64,000 nucleotides of DNA from an uncultured Christensenella sp. (GCA_910584975.1 CAJUEA010000001.1:124001-188000); one strand, 5' to 3'. Counted from the stretch's first letter, positions 36,227 through 45,320 are shown. Translations and numbers: made by a program. Notes: generated from the letters alone by a model not told the origin.

Positions 36227-36676
36227 ATGTTAAATTATTTTCAAGACGATATTTTACAAGTGGTAAATTTGATAAGGCACAAAATTAATGAATCTGAAAA
36301 ATTGAATGTAATTGACAAAGAAATATCACGCAGGCAAGCGGCTGTTATCGGCATTATTGACGAGAGTCAAGGCAAGCCTGTTTTTCAAAAAGACATAAGC
36401 TGTCGATTGAGAATTAGGCGTTCCACAGCCACAAGTATGTTGCAAGATATGGAAAAAGATGGGCTTATTATCAGAGAACCAGTTGGAAATGATTTGAGAT
36501 TGAAAAAATTGGTTTTGACCGAAAAATCTATGCGATATGCATTGATGATAAGAGAAGAGTTTACATTAATTGAAGATAGTATTATTAGAGGTTTTTCCGA
36601 AGAAGAAAAACTTCAATTGCGTAAATATTTGGAAAGAATAAAAGAAAATTTGACTGAAGAAAGGAGGCAGAGATGA
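36227..36676 (+). CDS. MarR-family transcriptional regulator
   Basis: A 149-residue winged-helix regulator. The DNA-binding segment reads PVFQKDISCRLRIRRSTATSMLQDMEKDGLIIREPVGNDLR, a typical MarR helix-turn-helix plus wing. It precedes and overlaps (ATGA, 4 bp) the first gene of a heterodimeric ABC exporter and is followed by no terminator, so it is the first gene of that operon. Two palindromes over the promoter are its likely binding sites, so it should repress its own operon until an export substrate is bound. This regulator-plus-two-ABC-genes layout is common for multidrug or antimicrobial-peptide exporters in Firmicutes. The ribosome binding site is weak (GGGA). Confidence 0.9.
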   Translation: MLNYFQDDILQVVNLIRHKINESEKLNVIDKEISRRQAAVIGIIDESQGKPVFQKDISCRLRIRRSTATSMLQDMEKDGLIIREPVGNDLRLKKLVLTEKSMRYALMIREEFTLIEDSIIRGFSEEEKLQLRKYLERIKENLTEERRQR

Positions 36677-38412
36677 TAAAAGAATTACTAAAACATGCAC
36701 GATCTTCATTGAAATATACTTTAATTACACCTTGCCTTGTGGCATTGGAAGTTGTGGTTGAAGTTATGATACCATATGTGACAAGTGCATTAATAGACAA
36801 CGGAATACAAAAAGGAAATATGCGATATGTTGGCATTGCAAGTGTAATTTTGTTGGCACTTGCTGCAACAGGAATGTTGCTGGGCATTTTATCCGGCTGG
36901 TCGGCAACAAAAGGCAGCACAGGTTTTGCAAAAAATTTGATGGATGATATGTATGCTAATATTCAAAACTTTTCATTCAGTAATATTGATAAGTTTTCAA
37001 CATCCAGCCTAATCACAAGGCTTACAACAGATGTAATGAATGTTAGGCAGTCATATCAAATGACATCAAGGCTTGCAACTAGATGTCCAATAATGCTTAT
37101 TATGTCAGTTATAATGGCGTTTACAATAAGCCCAAAAATAGCTTGGATATATCTTGCTGTTGCACCTGTGTTGATGATTGGATTGTTGTTGATTATCAAA
37201 TTCGCATTCCCACTATTTGAAAAAGTATTCAAAAATTATGACAAAATGAATTTGGTAGTGCGCGAGAATGTTAAAGGTGTGAGAGTCGTAAAATCTTTCA
37301 ACTCTCAAGAAAAAGAAATTGACAAATTTAAAGGTGCATCTGGTGATATCTTTAAAAACTATAGTAGGGCAGAAAGATTGCTTGCATTAAACTCTCCACT
37401 TATGCAAATTTGTGTCTACACTTGTATGATACTAATATCTTGGTTCTGTGCAAAATACATAGTTGCTGGAGATTTGGAGGTTGGTGCATTAACAGCTCTT
37501 ATTTCATACACAATGTCAATACTAATCAGTTTGATGATGTTTTCAATGGTATTTGTAATGATTACAATATCAAAAGCAAGTGCAGAGCGTATTGTTGAGG
37601 TGTTGCGTGAAGAACCTAGCATTGTCAATCCAGAAAATCCTGTTTATGATGTGGAAAACGGAGATATAGAGTTTAAAAATGTTGGGTTCAGCTATGTTGG
37701 CGATTGCAACAAAGAGTGTATGTCAAACATCAATTTGTCAATTAAAAGTGGCGAAATGATTGGTATTTTGGGTGGAACAGGCAGTGGTAAAACAACTTTG
37801 GTAAGTATGTTGCCAAGGCTTTACGACGCAACCAGTGGTGAGGTTATTGTTGGTGGACACAATGTTAAGGAATATGACATAAAAGCATTGCGTGATAGCG
37901 TAAGCGTGGTGTTGCAAAAGAATGTGCTGTTCAGTGGTACTCTTCGTGACAATATGAAATGGGGTAACCCAGATGTTACTGACGAGCAGATTGCAGAGGC
38001 ACTTGAAATTGCATCGGCAACAGATTTTGTAAACGGCTTTGCAGATGGCTATGACCATTACATTGAGCAAGGTGGCAGCAATTTGTCCGGTGGTCAAAAG
38101 CAAAGACTTTGCATTGCAAGAGCTCTTATCAAAAACCCTAAAATCTTGATTCTTGATGACTCAACAAGTGCTGTTGACACTGCAACTGACAGAAAAATCA
38201 AACAAGGATTAAGAGAAACAAAGGCAAGCACAACAAAACTGATTATTGCACAAAGAATTTCTTCTGTGCAAGATGCAGACAAAATTATCGTTATTGATAA
38301 CGGCAAGATAAATGGTGTGGGAACTCATGATGAACTTATGAAAACAAACACAATTTATCAAGAGGTATATCAATCTCAAGTTAAAGGAGGGGACGACAAT
38401 GAAAACGACTAA
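36673..38412 (+). CDS. ABC exporter half-transporter, subunit A (degenerate catalytic Glu)
   Basis: A 579-residue half-transporter: six-helix exporter membrane domain (about 15-320) fused to an ATPase domain (about 335-575). Walker A is GGTGSGKTT near residue 367, the signature is canonical LSGGQKQR near 470, and Walker B reads ILILDDSTSAVD near 491. The residue after the Walker B Asp is Asp, not the catalytic Glu, so this subunit contributes the non-hydrolysing site of a heterodimer, as described for TM287/288-type exporters. Its partner is the next gene, which overlaps by 14 bp. Substrate unknown; the MarR control suggests toxic compounds. Confidence 0.92.
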   Translation: MIKELLKHARSSLKYTLITPCLVALEVVVEVMIPYVTSALIDNGIQKGNMRYVGIASVILLALAATGMLLGILSGWSATKGSTGFAKNLMDDMYANIQNFSFSNIDKFSTSSLITRLTTDVMNVRQSYQMTSRLATRCPIMLIMSVIMAFTISPKIAWIYLAVAPVLMIGLLLIIKFAFPLFEKVFKNYDKMNLVVRENVKGVRVVKSFNSQEKEIDKFKGASGDIFKNYSRAERLLALNSPLMQICVYTCMILISWFCAKYIVAGDLEVGALTALISYTMSILISLMMFSMVFVMITISKASAERIVEVLREEPSIVNPENPVYDVENGDIEFKNVGFSYVGDCNKECMSNINLSIKSGEMIGILGGTGSGKTTLVSMLPRLYDATSGEVIVGGHNVKEYDIKALRDSVSVVLQKNVLFSGTLRDNMKWGNPDVTDEQIAEALEIASATDFVNGFADGYDHYIEQGGSNLSGGQKQRLCIARALIKNPKILILDDSTSAVDTATDRKIKQGLRETKASTTKLIIAQRISSVQDADKIIVIDNGKINGVGTHDELMKTNTIYQEVYQSQVKGGDDNEND

Positions 38413-40300
38413 AACCCTTCAAAAATCGGAACTAAAAAACAAAAAAGATAAACAACCAAACACAATAGGCTTGATTTTTAAGGCTGTGTTCAAAAAATAT
38501 AAAGGCTTATTCACAGTGGTTGTAATCGGCATAGTTTTATCTGCTTTGGCAGGTGTTATTGGCTCAATGTTTATTCAAACTTTGATTGCAGATTACATTG
38601 AACCACTAAAAGTTATGGAAAATCCTGATTTCAGTGGTTTGATAACAGCATTGCTTTACATGGCAGGAATTTATCTTGCAGGTGCATTATGCGCGTTGCT
38701 TTACAATCAACTTATGATTGTTATTTCACAAAACACAATGCGCAATATTCGTAATGATATGTTTATCAAAATGCAAAAACTGCCTGTTAAGTATTTTGAC
38801 ACAAAAAATAACGGCGATATAATGAGTTATTTTTCCAACGATACCGATACAATGCAACAGCTTTTGTCACAAGGTATTCCACAACTTATCAACCTTATCA
38901 CAACAATGATTGCAGTAATGGTTTCAATGTTCATTTTAAGCCCTATTTTGGCAGGTTGCACAATAGTTTATGGCGTAATAATGATGTTTGTTGCAAAAAC
39001 TATTGGTGGCAAGTCAGTCAAATACTTTGCAGGACAACAAAAGTCAATCAGTGAAGTAAACAGCTATGTTGAGGAAATGATTGGTGGACAAAGAGTTGTT
39101 AAAGTGTTCAATCACGAGGAAGTTTGTAAAAATGAATTTGCACAAATAAATGACAGATGGCGTGATGCAAGTTTCAGAGCAGTTAAGCTTGCTTGCACAA
39201 TAATGCCTATCATGAGTGGTATGGGACATTTGCTTTATGTGCTTATTGCTTTGATTGGTGGTTCTCTTGTCATATTCGGTGTTGCAGGAACAAGCTTGGC
39301 AGCAGTTGTGGCATTTTTGCCAATTTCAAGGTCATTCATAATGCCAATCAACCAGTTTGCAGAGCAAATAAACAACTTTGCAATGGCAACAGCAGGCTCA
39401 CGCCGTATATTCCAGATGCTTTCAGAGGAAGAGGAAGTTGACAAAGGCTATGTAACACTTGTTAAAGGCAAGGAAGTAAATGGCGAGTTTGTGGAGTGCG
39501 AGGATGGCGATTGGGCTTGGAAACACCCTCACGGCGACGGCACTTTGACATATTCATTGCTACAAGGAAATGTGGAACTTGATCATGTTGACTTTGGCTA
39601 CACTGAGGATAAGCTTGTTTTAAAAGACATCACGATAAATGCAAAAGCTGGCGAAAAAATTGCTTTGGTTGGCTCAACTGGTGCAGGAAAAACAACAATT
39701 ACAAACTTAATCAACAGATTTTATGACATTGACGACGGAAAAATCAGATATGACGGAATTAATATCAACAAAATCAAAAAAGAGGATTTGCGAAAATCTT
39801 TAGGTATTGTTTTGCAGGATGTAAACTTGTTTAGTGGCACTATTGCAGAAAATATTCGTTATGGCAGGTTTGATGCCACTGACGAAGAGGTTGTAAATGC
39901 TTGTAAGCGTGGTGGTGCCCACGAGTTTATTGAAATGTTGCCTGACAAATACGACACAGTTATTGATGGCGATGGTTCTTCACTTTCTCAAGGACAAAGG
40001 CAATTGCTTTCAATCAGCCGTGCGATATTGGCAGACACTCCACTTATGATTTTGGACGAGGCAACCAGCAGTATTGATACAAGAACAGAAGTTTTGGTTC
40101 AAAAAGGTATGGATAGTTTGATGCAAGGCAGAACTTGTTTTGTTATTGCACACAGATTGTCAACCATTCAAAACTCCGATTGCATTATGGTGTTGGAGCA
40201 TGGCGAGATTATTGAGCGTGGCAATCACGAGCAGCTTATTGCAAAGCGTGGCAGATATTATGAGCTTTACAATGGTAAAAAAGCTGAGGAATTGGCTTAA
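38399..40300 (+). CDS. ABC exporter half-transporter, subunit B (catalytic)
   Basis: A 633-residue partner of the preceding gene. The membrane domain spans about 28-340. An insertion of some 35 residues rich in Glu, Trp and Gly (around 345-390) separates it from the ATPase domain. Walker A is GSTGAGKTT near residue 423, the signature is the altered LSQGQRQ near 528, and Walker B is canonical LMILDEATSS near 550. So this half carries the catalytic Glu but a degenerate signature motif, complementary to the first subunit: one composite ATP site is active. A dispersed TTCAAAAATCGG motif lies in its first codons. The operon ends with a hairpin terminator. Confidence 0.93.
   Translation: MKTTKTLQKSELKNKKDKQPNTIGLIFKAVFKKYKGLFTVVVIGIVLSALAGVIGSMFIQTLIADYIEPLKVMENPDFSGLITALLYMAGIYLAGALCALLYNQLMIVISQNTMRNIRNDMFIKMQKLPVKYFDTKNNGDIMSYFSNDTDTMQQLLSQGIPQLINLITTMIAVMVSMFILSPILAGCTIVYGVIMMFVAKTIGGKSVKYFAGQQKSISEVNSYVEEMIGGQRVVKVFNHEEVCKNEFAQINDRWRDASFRAVKLACTIMPIMSGMGHLLYVLIALIGGSLVIFGVAGTSLAAVVAFLPISRSFIMPINQFAEQINNFAMATAGSRRIFQMLSEEEEVDKGYVTLVKGKEVNGEFVECEDGDWAWKHPHGDGTLTYSLLQGNVELDHVDFGYTEDKLVLKDITINAKAGEKIALVGSTGAGKTTITNLINRFYDIDDGKIRYDGININKIKKEDLRKSLGIVLQDVNLFSGTIAENIRYGRFDATDEEVVNACKRGGAHEFIEMLPDKYDTVIDGDGSSLSQGQRQLLSISRAILADTPLMILDEATSSIDTRTEVLVQKGMDSLMQGRTCFVIAHRLSTIQNSDCIMVLEHGEIIERGNHEQLIAKRGRYYELYNGKKAEELA
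38411..38438 (+). repeat. Dispersed TTCRAAAATCG motif, copy 6
   Basis: AAAACCCTTCAAAAATCGG followed by AACTAAAA. It begins at the stop codon of ABC subunit A and occupies the first codons of subunit B (T-L-Q-K-S), a different frame from the other in-gene copies. Confidence 0.5.
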
Positions 40301-40302
40301 AC

Positions 40303-40329
40303 AAAAAGCAAGCATTTCGCTTGCTTTTT
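40303..40329 (+). terminator. Terminator of the MarR-ABC operon
   Basis: AAAAAGCAAGC (40303-40313) pairs perfectly with GCTTGCTTTTT (40319-40329), three bases after the stop. Confidence 0.85.
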
Positions 40330-40800
40330 GCATATGTTTTTGTCATCTCAAGCGTAGTCGAGGGATCTCAAACAATGCTTATGTTATTGTCATTTCGAGC
40401 TTGTCGAGAAATCTCAAACTATCGCTCATTGCGACTTTTATAGCGATTTTCTTTTCAGAAAATCAGCTCACTTGCAGTCGAATTCGCTTTTCCCGACCAA
40501 ACGCAAAGTTCAACTTCGTTGCTCTTTGGTCGGACTTTATAAGGTTATTTTTATTCTGTATTAATAAGCACAATCCGAGATTCTTCGATTTCGCTATCGC
40601 TCCACTCAGAATGACATAATCAATGTCATCCCGAGCATATGTTTTTGTCATCCCGAGTGTAATTGGACTCCCACAGAATAGTTTTTTGTGGGGGGGTAAT
40701 GGAGGACTCTGTGATTATGCCTTTGCTCTTGTCATTTCGAGCTTGTTGAGAAATCTCAAACTTTGCGTATGTTCTTTCATAAGGCTAGTCAAAGAAACTC
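40330..40800. repeat. Cluster of dispersed TGTCAT-CTCGA-type repeat units
   Basis: Several diverged copies of one unit of about 32-45 bp, TGTCATYTCRAGC-x-GTCGAGRRATCTCAAAC: forward at 40341-40373, 40388-40419 and 40729-40761, partial at 40624-40640 and 40646-40670, and one reversed copy at 40573-40617. A second inverted repeat, CGACCAAA...TTTGGTCG, lies at about 40495-40535, and a TTTTTTGTGGGGGGGTAAT piece at about 40680-40698. Short open frames here are meaningless. Related units occur near 54.5, 58.0 and 60.5 kb. Nothing in the cluster looks like a gene; it is probably a graveyard of non-autonomous elements. Confidence 0.75.
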
Positions 40801-40868
40801 AAACTTTGAATATTTGAGTGATTACTACAAATTAGGAAAACAATATTAGCAAAAATTTTAAATTGATA

Positions 40869-40897
40869 TTGAAATTTTGTAAAAAATGTTGTATAAT
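40869..40897 (+). promoter_or_regulatory. Promoter of the M29 aminopeptidase gene
   Basis: TTGAAA (40869-40874) and TATAAT (40892-40897) with a 17-bp spacer, 66 bp before the start codon. Confidence 0.7.
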
Positions 40898-40962
40898 AGG
40901 TAAAAATAAAAGTATTAATGATAATTTTGAATAAAAAATTATTGCAATATATGAGGTAAAAT

Positions 40963-42066
40963 ATGTTGATGGATAAAAGAATTGAAAAATTGGCACATGG
41001 ATTGGTAGATTTTTCCTGCGATGTGCAAAAAGGCGAAAATGTGCTTATCGAGGCGATTGGCATTGATTATCAGTTGGTGGCTCAACTTGTAAAAGAGGTG
41101 TATGCAAAGGGTGCTTATCCTTTTGTGAACATCACAGATTTGCGAATTAAGCGAGAGTGGATGAAAGGAATGAGCGAGGAGCTTGCAAAAAAATATGCCG
41201 ATATGGAAATGTACAGAATGAAAGATATGCAAGCATACATTGCAATAAGAGGTGGTTCAAACAATCAAGAGTTGTCTGATGTGGATATGGCAATGTACAA
41301 CAGAATTATGCGTCCTGTGCTAAATCAAAGGGTGGATCACACAAAATGGGTGGTGCTTAGATATCCAACTGAATCAATGAGTCAGCAAGCAGGTATGAGT
41401 ACAGAGGCTTTTGAAGATTTTTATTTTGATGTGTGCACACTTGACTATAGCAAAATGGATAAGGCAATGACCCCACTTGTGGAACTTATGAACAAAACTG
41501 ACAAAGTCAGAATTGTTGCAAAAGATACTGATTTGACATTTTCAATCAAAGACATTCCAGCAATCAAGTGCAGTGGTTTGCGAAATATTCCTGACGGAGA
41601 AGTTTACACAGCACCAGTTAAAAACAGCGTAAATGGTGTGATAACTTACAATGTACCGTCTGTGGAAGAGGGCATTAAGTTTGAAAATGTTCGTTTGGAG
41701 TTTAAGGACGGGAAGATTATCAAAGCAACTGCAAACAATACAGAGGCAGTAAACAAGATTTTTGATACTGATGAGGGGGCAAGATATGTGGGCGAGTTTG
41801 CATTGGGCGTAAATCCTTACATCACAAAGGCAATGGGAGATATCTTGTTTGACGAAAAAATAAGTGGTTCAATTCATTTCACACCAGGTCAAAGCTATGA
41901 AGATGCACCAAACGGAAACAAATCGGCTATTCATTGGGATTTGGTTCAAGTTCAAACACCTGAATATGGTGGTGGAGAAATTTATTTTGACGATGTGCTG
42001 ATAAGAAAAGACGGCTTGTTTGTTCTTGAAGAATTAAAATGTCTTAACCCAGAAAATTTGAAATAA
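40963..42066 (+). CDS. M29 family aminopeptidase (AmpS/AmpT type)
   Basis: A 367-residue leucyl-type metallo-aminopeptidase of the thermophilic M29 family, releasing N-terminal residues from peptides in the cytoplasm. Conserved segments are visible: IEAIGIDYQLVAQLVKEVYAKGA near the N-terminus, EIYFDDVLIRKDGLFV at the end, and the metal-ligand region GEFALGVNP and the FTPGQSYEDAP segment followed by AIHWDLVQ. The length is slightly below the usual 400-410. The ATG at 40963 is preceded by GAGGT at suitable distance. It has its own promoter and is not linked to neighbours. Confidence 0.88.
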   Translation: MLMDKRIEKLAHGLVDFSCDVQKGENVLIEAIGIDYQLVAQLVKEVYAKGAYPFVNITDLRIKREWMKGMSEELAKKYADMEMYRMKDMQAYIAIRGGSNNQELSDVDMAMYNRIMRPVLNQRVDHTKWVVLRYPTESMSQQAGMSTEAFEDFYFDVCTLDYSKMDKAMTPLVELMNKTDKVRIVAKDTDLTFSIKDIPAIKCSGLRNIPDGEVYTAPVKNSVNGVITYNVPSVEEGIKFENVRLEFKDGKIIKATANNTEAVNKIFDTDEGARYVGEFALGVNPYITKAMGDILFDEKISGSIHFTPGQSYEDAPNGNKSAIHWDLVQVQTPEYGGGEIYFDDVLIRKDGLFVLEELKCLNPENLK

Positions 42067-42153
42067 AAAACGAGTAATTTATCTTTAGTTTTAGATATTC
42101 CGACTTTTTGAGAATTTTATTGATAAAATATTATTTAAAATCTTATAAAAGAC

Positions 42154-42218
42154 TAGACAAATAAACTAATTTTTGGTAAAATAAAAACAATCAATAAAAA
42201 TTATGCCTATTCTTAGGC
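42154..42218 (+). promoter_or_regulatory. Promoter and leader hairpin of gap
   Basis: TAGACA (42154-42159) and TAAAAT (42177-42182) with a 17-bp spacer. In the leader a small hairpin GCCTA-TTCT-TAGGC (42205-42218) sits seven bases before the GGAGG ribosome binding site. Confidence 0.55.
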
Positions 42219-42237
42219 GATTTGGAGGATAAATATA

Positions 42238-43254
42238 ATGGCAAATGTAAAAGTAGCTATCAACGGCTTTGGCCGTATTGGTCGTCTTGCATTCAGACAA
42301 ATGTTCGGTGCTGACGGTTTTGATGTAGTAGCAATCAACGATTTGACAAGCCCTAAAATGCTTGCACACCTTTTGAAGTATGACTCTTCTCAAGGCAGAT
42401 ATGCTTTGGCTGACAAAGTTTCAGCAACAGAGGATTCTATCATTGTTGATGGCAAAGAGATTAAAATTTATGCAAAAGCTAACGCTGCTGAGCTTCCTTG
42501 GGGCGAAATTGGTGTTGATGTAGTTCTTGAGTGTACTGGTTTCTACACTTCAAAAGCAAAAGCTCAAGCTCATGTTGACGCTGGTGCTAAATATGTTGTT
42601 ATTTCAGCTCCTGCTGGTAATGACCTACCAACAATCGTTTACAATGTAAACCACGACAAACTAACTGCAAGTGATCGCATCATTTCTGCTGCATCTTGCA
42701 CAACAAACTGCTTGGCTCCAATGGCTAAGGCTTTGAATGATAACTGGGCTGTTCAATCTGGTATCATGAGCACTATCCACGCTTACACTGGCGATCAAAT
42801 GACTTTGGATGGTCCTCAAAGAAAGGGCGACCTTCGTCGTTCAAGAGCAGCTGCTGTAAACATCGTTCCAAACTCAACTGGTGCTGCTAAAGCTATCGGT
42901 TTGGTTATTCCTGAGTTAAATGGCAAACTTATCGGTTCTGCTCAAAGAGTTCCAACTCCTACTGGTTCAACAACAATCCTTGTTGCAGTTGTAAAAGGTG
43001 CTCCTACTAAGGAAGAAATCAATGCAGCTATGAAAGCTCAATCAAATGAGTCTTTCGGTTACACTGAGGACGAAATCGTTTCAAGCGATGTTATTGGTAT
43101 GAGATTTGGTAGCTTGTTTGATGCAACTCAAACAATGGTTATGGATATGGGCAATGGTTATTCTCAAGTACAAGTTGTTTCTTGGTATGACAATGAAAAC
43201 TCATATACAAGCCAAATGGTTAGAACAATTAAGCACTTCGCTAAATTCTTCTAA
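42238..43254 (+). CDS. gap: Glyceraldehyde-3-phosphate dehydrogenase, type I
   Basis: A 338-residue phosphorylating GAPDH, the glycolytic NAD-dependent enzyme. The NAD-binding motif INGFGRIGRLAFRQ is at the N-terminus, the catalytic motif ISAASCTTNCLAP has its Cys at about residue 154, and SWYDNE is the substrate-pocket signature near the end. Codon choice is more GC-rich and more biased than in neighbours, as expected for a highly expressed gene. It stands alone with its own promoter and a strong terminator; pgk and tpi are not next to it in this window. Confidence 0.97.
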   Translation: MANVKVAINGFGRIGRLAFRQMFGADGFDVVAINDLTSPKMLAHLLKYDSSQGRYALADKVSATEDSIIVDGKEIKIYAKANAAELPWGEIGVDVVLECTGFYTSKAKAQAHVDAGAKYVVISAPAGNDLPTIVYNVNHDKLTASDRIISAASCTTNCLAPMAKALNDNWAVQSGIMSTIHAYTGDQMTLDGPQRKGDLRRSRAAAVNIVPNSTGAAKAIGLVIPELNGKLIGSAQRVPTPTGSTTILVAVVKGAPTKEEINAAMKAQSNESFGYTEDEIVSSDVIGMRFGSLFDATQTMVMDMGNGYSQVQVVSWYDNENSYTSQMVRTIKHFAKFF

Positions 43255-43302
43255 GATAATAGCTTAACTGATTTTTAATTTAAAATGAAATAAAACAAAT
43301 TC

Positions 43303-43328
43303 AAGGCTGTCCGTGGACAGCCTTTTAT
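43303..43328 (+). terminator. Terminator of gap
   Basis: AAGGCTGTCC (43303-43312) pairs with GGACAGCCTT (43315-43324), followed by TTATT. Confidence 0.85.
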
Positions 43329-43387
43329 TGTTATATGGGATGTTTAAATATTTGCATTTTAAATATCAGATTGTATAAGTGCAAAAT

Positions 43388-43414
43388 AAAAAAGTGGAGA
43401 ATATCCACTTTTTT
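43388..43414. terminator. Terminator of the XRE regulator gene, bidirectional
   Basis: AAAAAAGTGGA (43388-43398) pairs with TCCACTTTTTT (43404-43414). It is 12 bp past the stop of the reverse-strand regulator. Confidence 0.75.
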
Positions 43415-43425
43415 GTTTATTTTGT

Positions 43426-43740
43426 TTAATTTGATTGATAGCTAAGCAACATTTGTTTGACTGCCTGTTTTTGTTTATCGGATAAATTCATCCAAAGTTC
43501 AACAATTTCTTTGAGTTCAGGTGTGGCAGGAATAAGTTGAGTGTCTATTGCAAAAAATTCTACAAGACTAATTTCCAACCCCTTTTCACAAATAACTTGC
43601 AAAGAATCCAAGGTTGGTGTGTAATTTTTTGAGTACCACCTATAAATTGTGTTTTTTGAAATACCACTCTTTTGTGCCAGTTCATAAACTGACATTCCTT
43701 TTGCAGTTCTAATTTCGCTTATTCTTTGTAAAATATCCAT
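43426..43740 (-). CDS. XRE-family helix-turn-helix regulator
   Basis: A 104-residue protein. Residues about 8-60 form a Cro/C1-type helix-turn-helix: MSVYELAQKSGISKNTIYRWYSKNYTPTLDSLQVIC. The remaining 40 residues are helical and end in a KQKQAVKQML segment that resembles the tail of other small XRE proteins from gut Clostridia. It is transcribed alone on the reverse strand from a perfect consensus promoter. No toxin gene, phage gene or obvious operator identifies its targets. Confidence 0.85.
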   Translation of the reverse strand: MDILQRISEIRTAKGMSVYELAQKSGISKNTIYRWYSKNYTPTLDSLQVICEKGLEISLVEFFAIDTQLIPATPELKEIVELWMNLSDKQKQAVKQMLLSYQSN

Positions 43741-43811
43741 TTTTCCTCTTCTAGTCCACTTTTATTACATATCTTTGGTGTGAAAATTGTTAATATGTGA
43801 ATGTTATATTA

Positions 43812-43840
43812 ATTATACAATAATAAGCAATGCATGTCAA
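43812..43840 (-). promoter_or_regulatory. Consensus promoter of the XRE regulator gene
   Basis: On the minus strand TTGACA (43840-43835) and TATAAT (43817-43812) with a 17-bp spacer, about 70 bp before the start codon. Confidence 0.75.
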
Positions 43841-43919
43841 TTTTTTGAGTGTTTTGAATTTACTATTATTTTGAAAGAGACTATTTTACATGTGAAAAAT
43901 AAATTATTTTGTGTTAAAA

Positions 43920-43948
43920 TTGTCAAGGTTGATAACAGAACATAAAAT
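43920..43948 (+). promoter_or_regulatory. Promoter of the FAD-Rieske oxidoreductase gene
   Basis: TTGTCA (43920-43925) and TAAAAT (43943-43948) with a 17-bp spacer, 67 bp before the start codon. Confidence 0.55.
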
Positions 43949-44014
43949 AATAGCAATATCATTTTTATTATAGTTAATAGTTATAACATTCAAAAACTTG
44001 CTTATACTAAGGAT

Positions 44015-45313
44015 ATGGAAAAGAGTATATGGAAAGAATTTTCTGAAAAGAAAAATTTTGAAAAATTGAATGATAATTTAGAGTGTGATGTGCTGGTTAT
44101 TGGTGGTGGTATGGCAGGTATTTTGACTGCCTACTATTTGCAAAAAGTTGGCAGAAATGTTGTGCTTGTGGAGGCACATACCATTGGCAGTGGAATGACT
44201 GCAAACACAACTGCAGTAATCACTGCACAGCACGATACAATGTATAAGGATATGATTGCAAACAATGGTTTTGATGTGGCAAAAGATTATCTTTATGCAA
44301 ATTTGCAAGCTGTTGAAAATTTCAAGCAACTTGTTGAAGATGAGCAAATTGATTGTGATTTTGAAATTACTCCGTCTTATTTGTATTCTCACAAACATAG
44401 TTTGGAGGATGAAGTTAAGGCATTGCACAAACTTGGCTATGAGGCAGAGCTGGTGCAGGATATTGATTTGCCATTTGAAATTAAAAATGCAGTTAAGTTT
44501 AAGGATATGGCACAATTTCATCCACTTAAGTTTTTGTACGCAATGGCAGAAAAACTGACAATTTATGAGCACACAATGGTTAAAAAAATTGATGACCACA
44601 CTGCATATTTTGATGGTGGAAACATTAAGTTCAAACAAGCAGTGGTTGCAAGTCATTTTCCATTTGTCAACAAACACGGAATGTTTTTTATCAAAATGTA
44701 TCAAGCAAGGTCATATGTAATGGCTATTGAAAACGCCGATGCAATTGGAGGCACATATATTGACGATAGGGAAGAAGGCTTTTATTTCAGACAATATGGC
44801 GACTTGTTACTTGTGGGCAAAGGCGAGCATCGCACAGGTATGAAAACAAGAGCAATAAATGAATTGAAGGCTTTTAAGGAAAGATATTATCCCGATGCAA
44901 AAATGAGATGTATGTGGGCAAATCAAGATTGCATTACTTTGGATGACATACCATATATTGGGGAGTATGGAAATATGCCTGATGTTTATGTGGCAACAGG
45001 ATTTAATTTGTGGGGAATGTCTGGGTCAATGGTAAGTGCAAATATTTTGTGTGAAAAATTGTGTGGAATGGAAAACATTTATGAAAAAACTTTTGCAACA
45101 AAAAGGTGTATTTTCAAGCCACAACTTTTTGCAAATCTTGGTATGGCACTATTGAATATGGTATATCCTTCAGTCAAAAGATGTCCACATTTGGGGTGTG
45201 CGTTAAAGTATAATAAGCTTGAACACAGCTGGGATTGCAGTTGCCACGGCTCACGCTTTGAGGAAAATGGCAAGTTGATTAACAACCCAGCACTCAAAGA
45301 CAAAAGTCTTTAA
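44015..45313 (+). CDS. FAD-dependent oxidoreductase fused to a Rieske [2Fe-2S] domain
   Basis: A 432-residue fusion. The N-terminal part is a D-amino-acid-oxidase-like (DAO) flavoprotein with the dinucleotide motif VIGGGMAGILTAYYL (about 28-42). The C-terminal 50 residues are a Rieske iron-sulfur domain: C390 and H392 in CPHLGC, C408 and H411 in CSCHGS, with C395 and C410 as the expected disulfide pair. The same order is found in B. subtilis YhfW, which is longer (about 500 residues). The substrate is unknown. The ribosome binding site is weak (AAGGA). It is followed by a dispersed motif copy and a terminator, so it is a single-gene unit. Confidence 0.88.
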   Translation: MEKSIWKEFSEKKNFEKLNDNLECDVLVIGGGMAGILTAYYLQKVGRNVVLVEAHTIGSGMTANTTAVITAQHDTMYKDMIANNGFDVAKDYLYANLQAVENFKQLVEDEQIDCDFEITPSYLYSHKHSLEDEVKALHKLGYEAELVQDIDLPFEIKNAVKFKDMAQFHPLKFLYAMAEKLTIYEHTMVKKIDDHTAYFDGGNIKFKQAVVASHFPFVNKHGMFFIKMYQARSYVMAIENADAIGGTYIDDREEGFYFRQYGDLLLVGKGEHRTGMKTRAINELKAFKERYYPDAKMRCMWANQDCITLDDIPYIGEYGNMPDVYVATGFNLWGMSGSMVSANILCEKLCGMENIYEKTFATKRCIFKPQLFANLGMALLNMVYPSVKRCPHLGCALKYNKLEHSWDCSCHGSRFEENGKLINNPALKDKSL

Positions 45314-45320
45314 AATTTCA

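Noticed and set aside
40140..40817. Open frames of 60-160 codons after the ABC exporter
   Set aside because: They run through the terminator and the TGTCAT-type repeat cluster, have no ribosome binding sites and consist of translated repeats.
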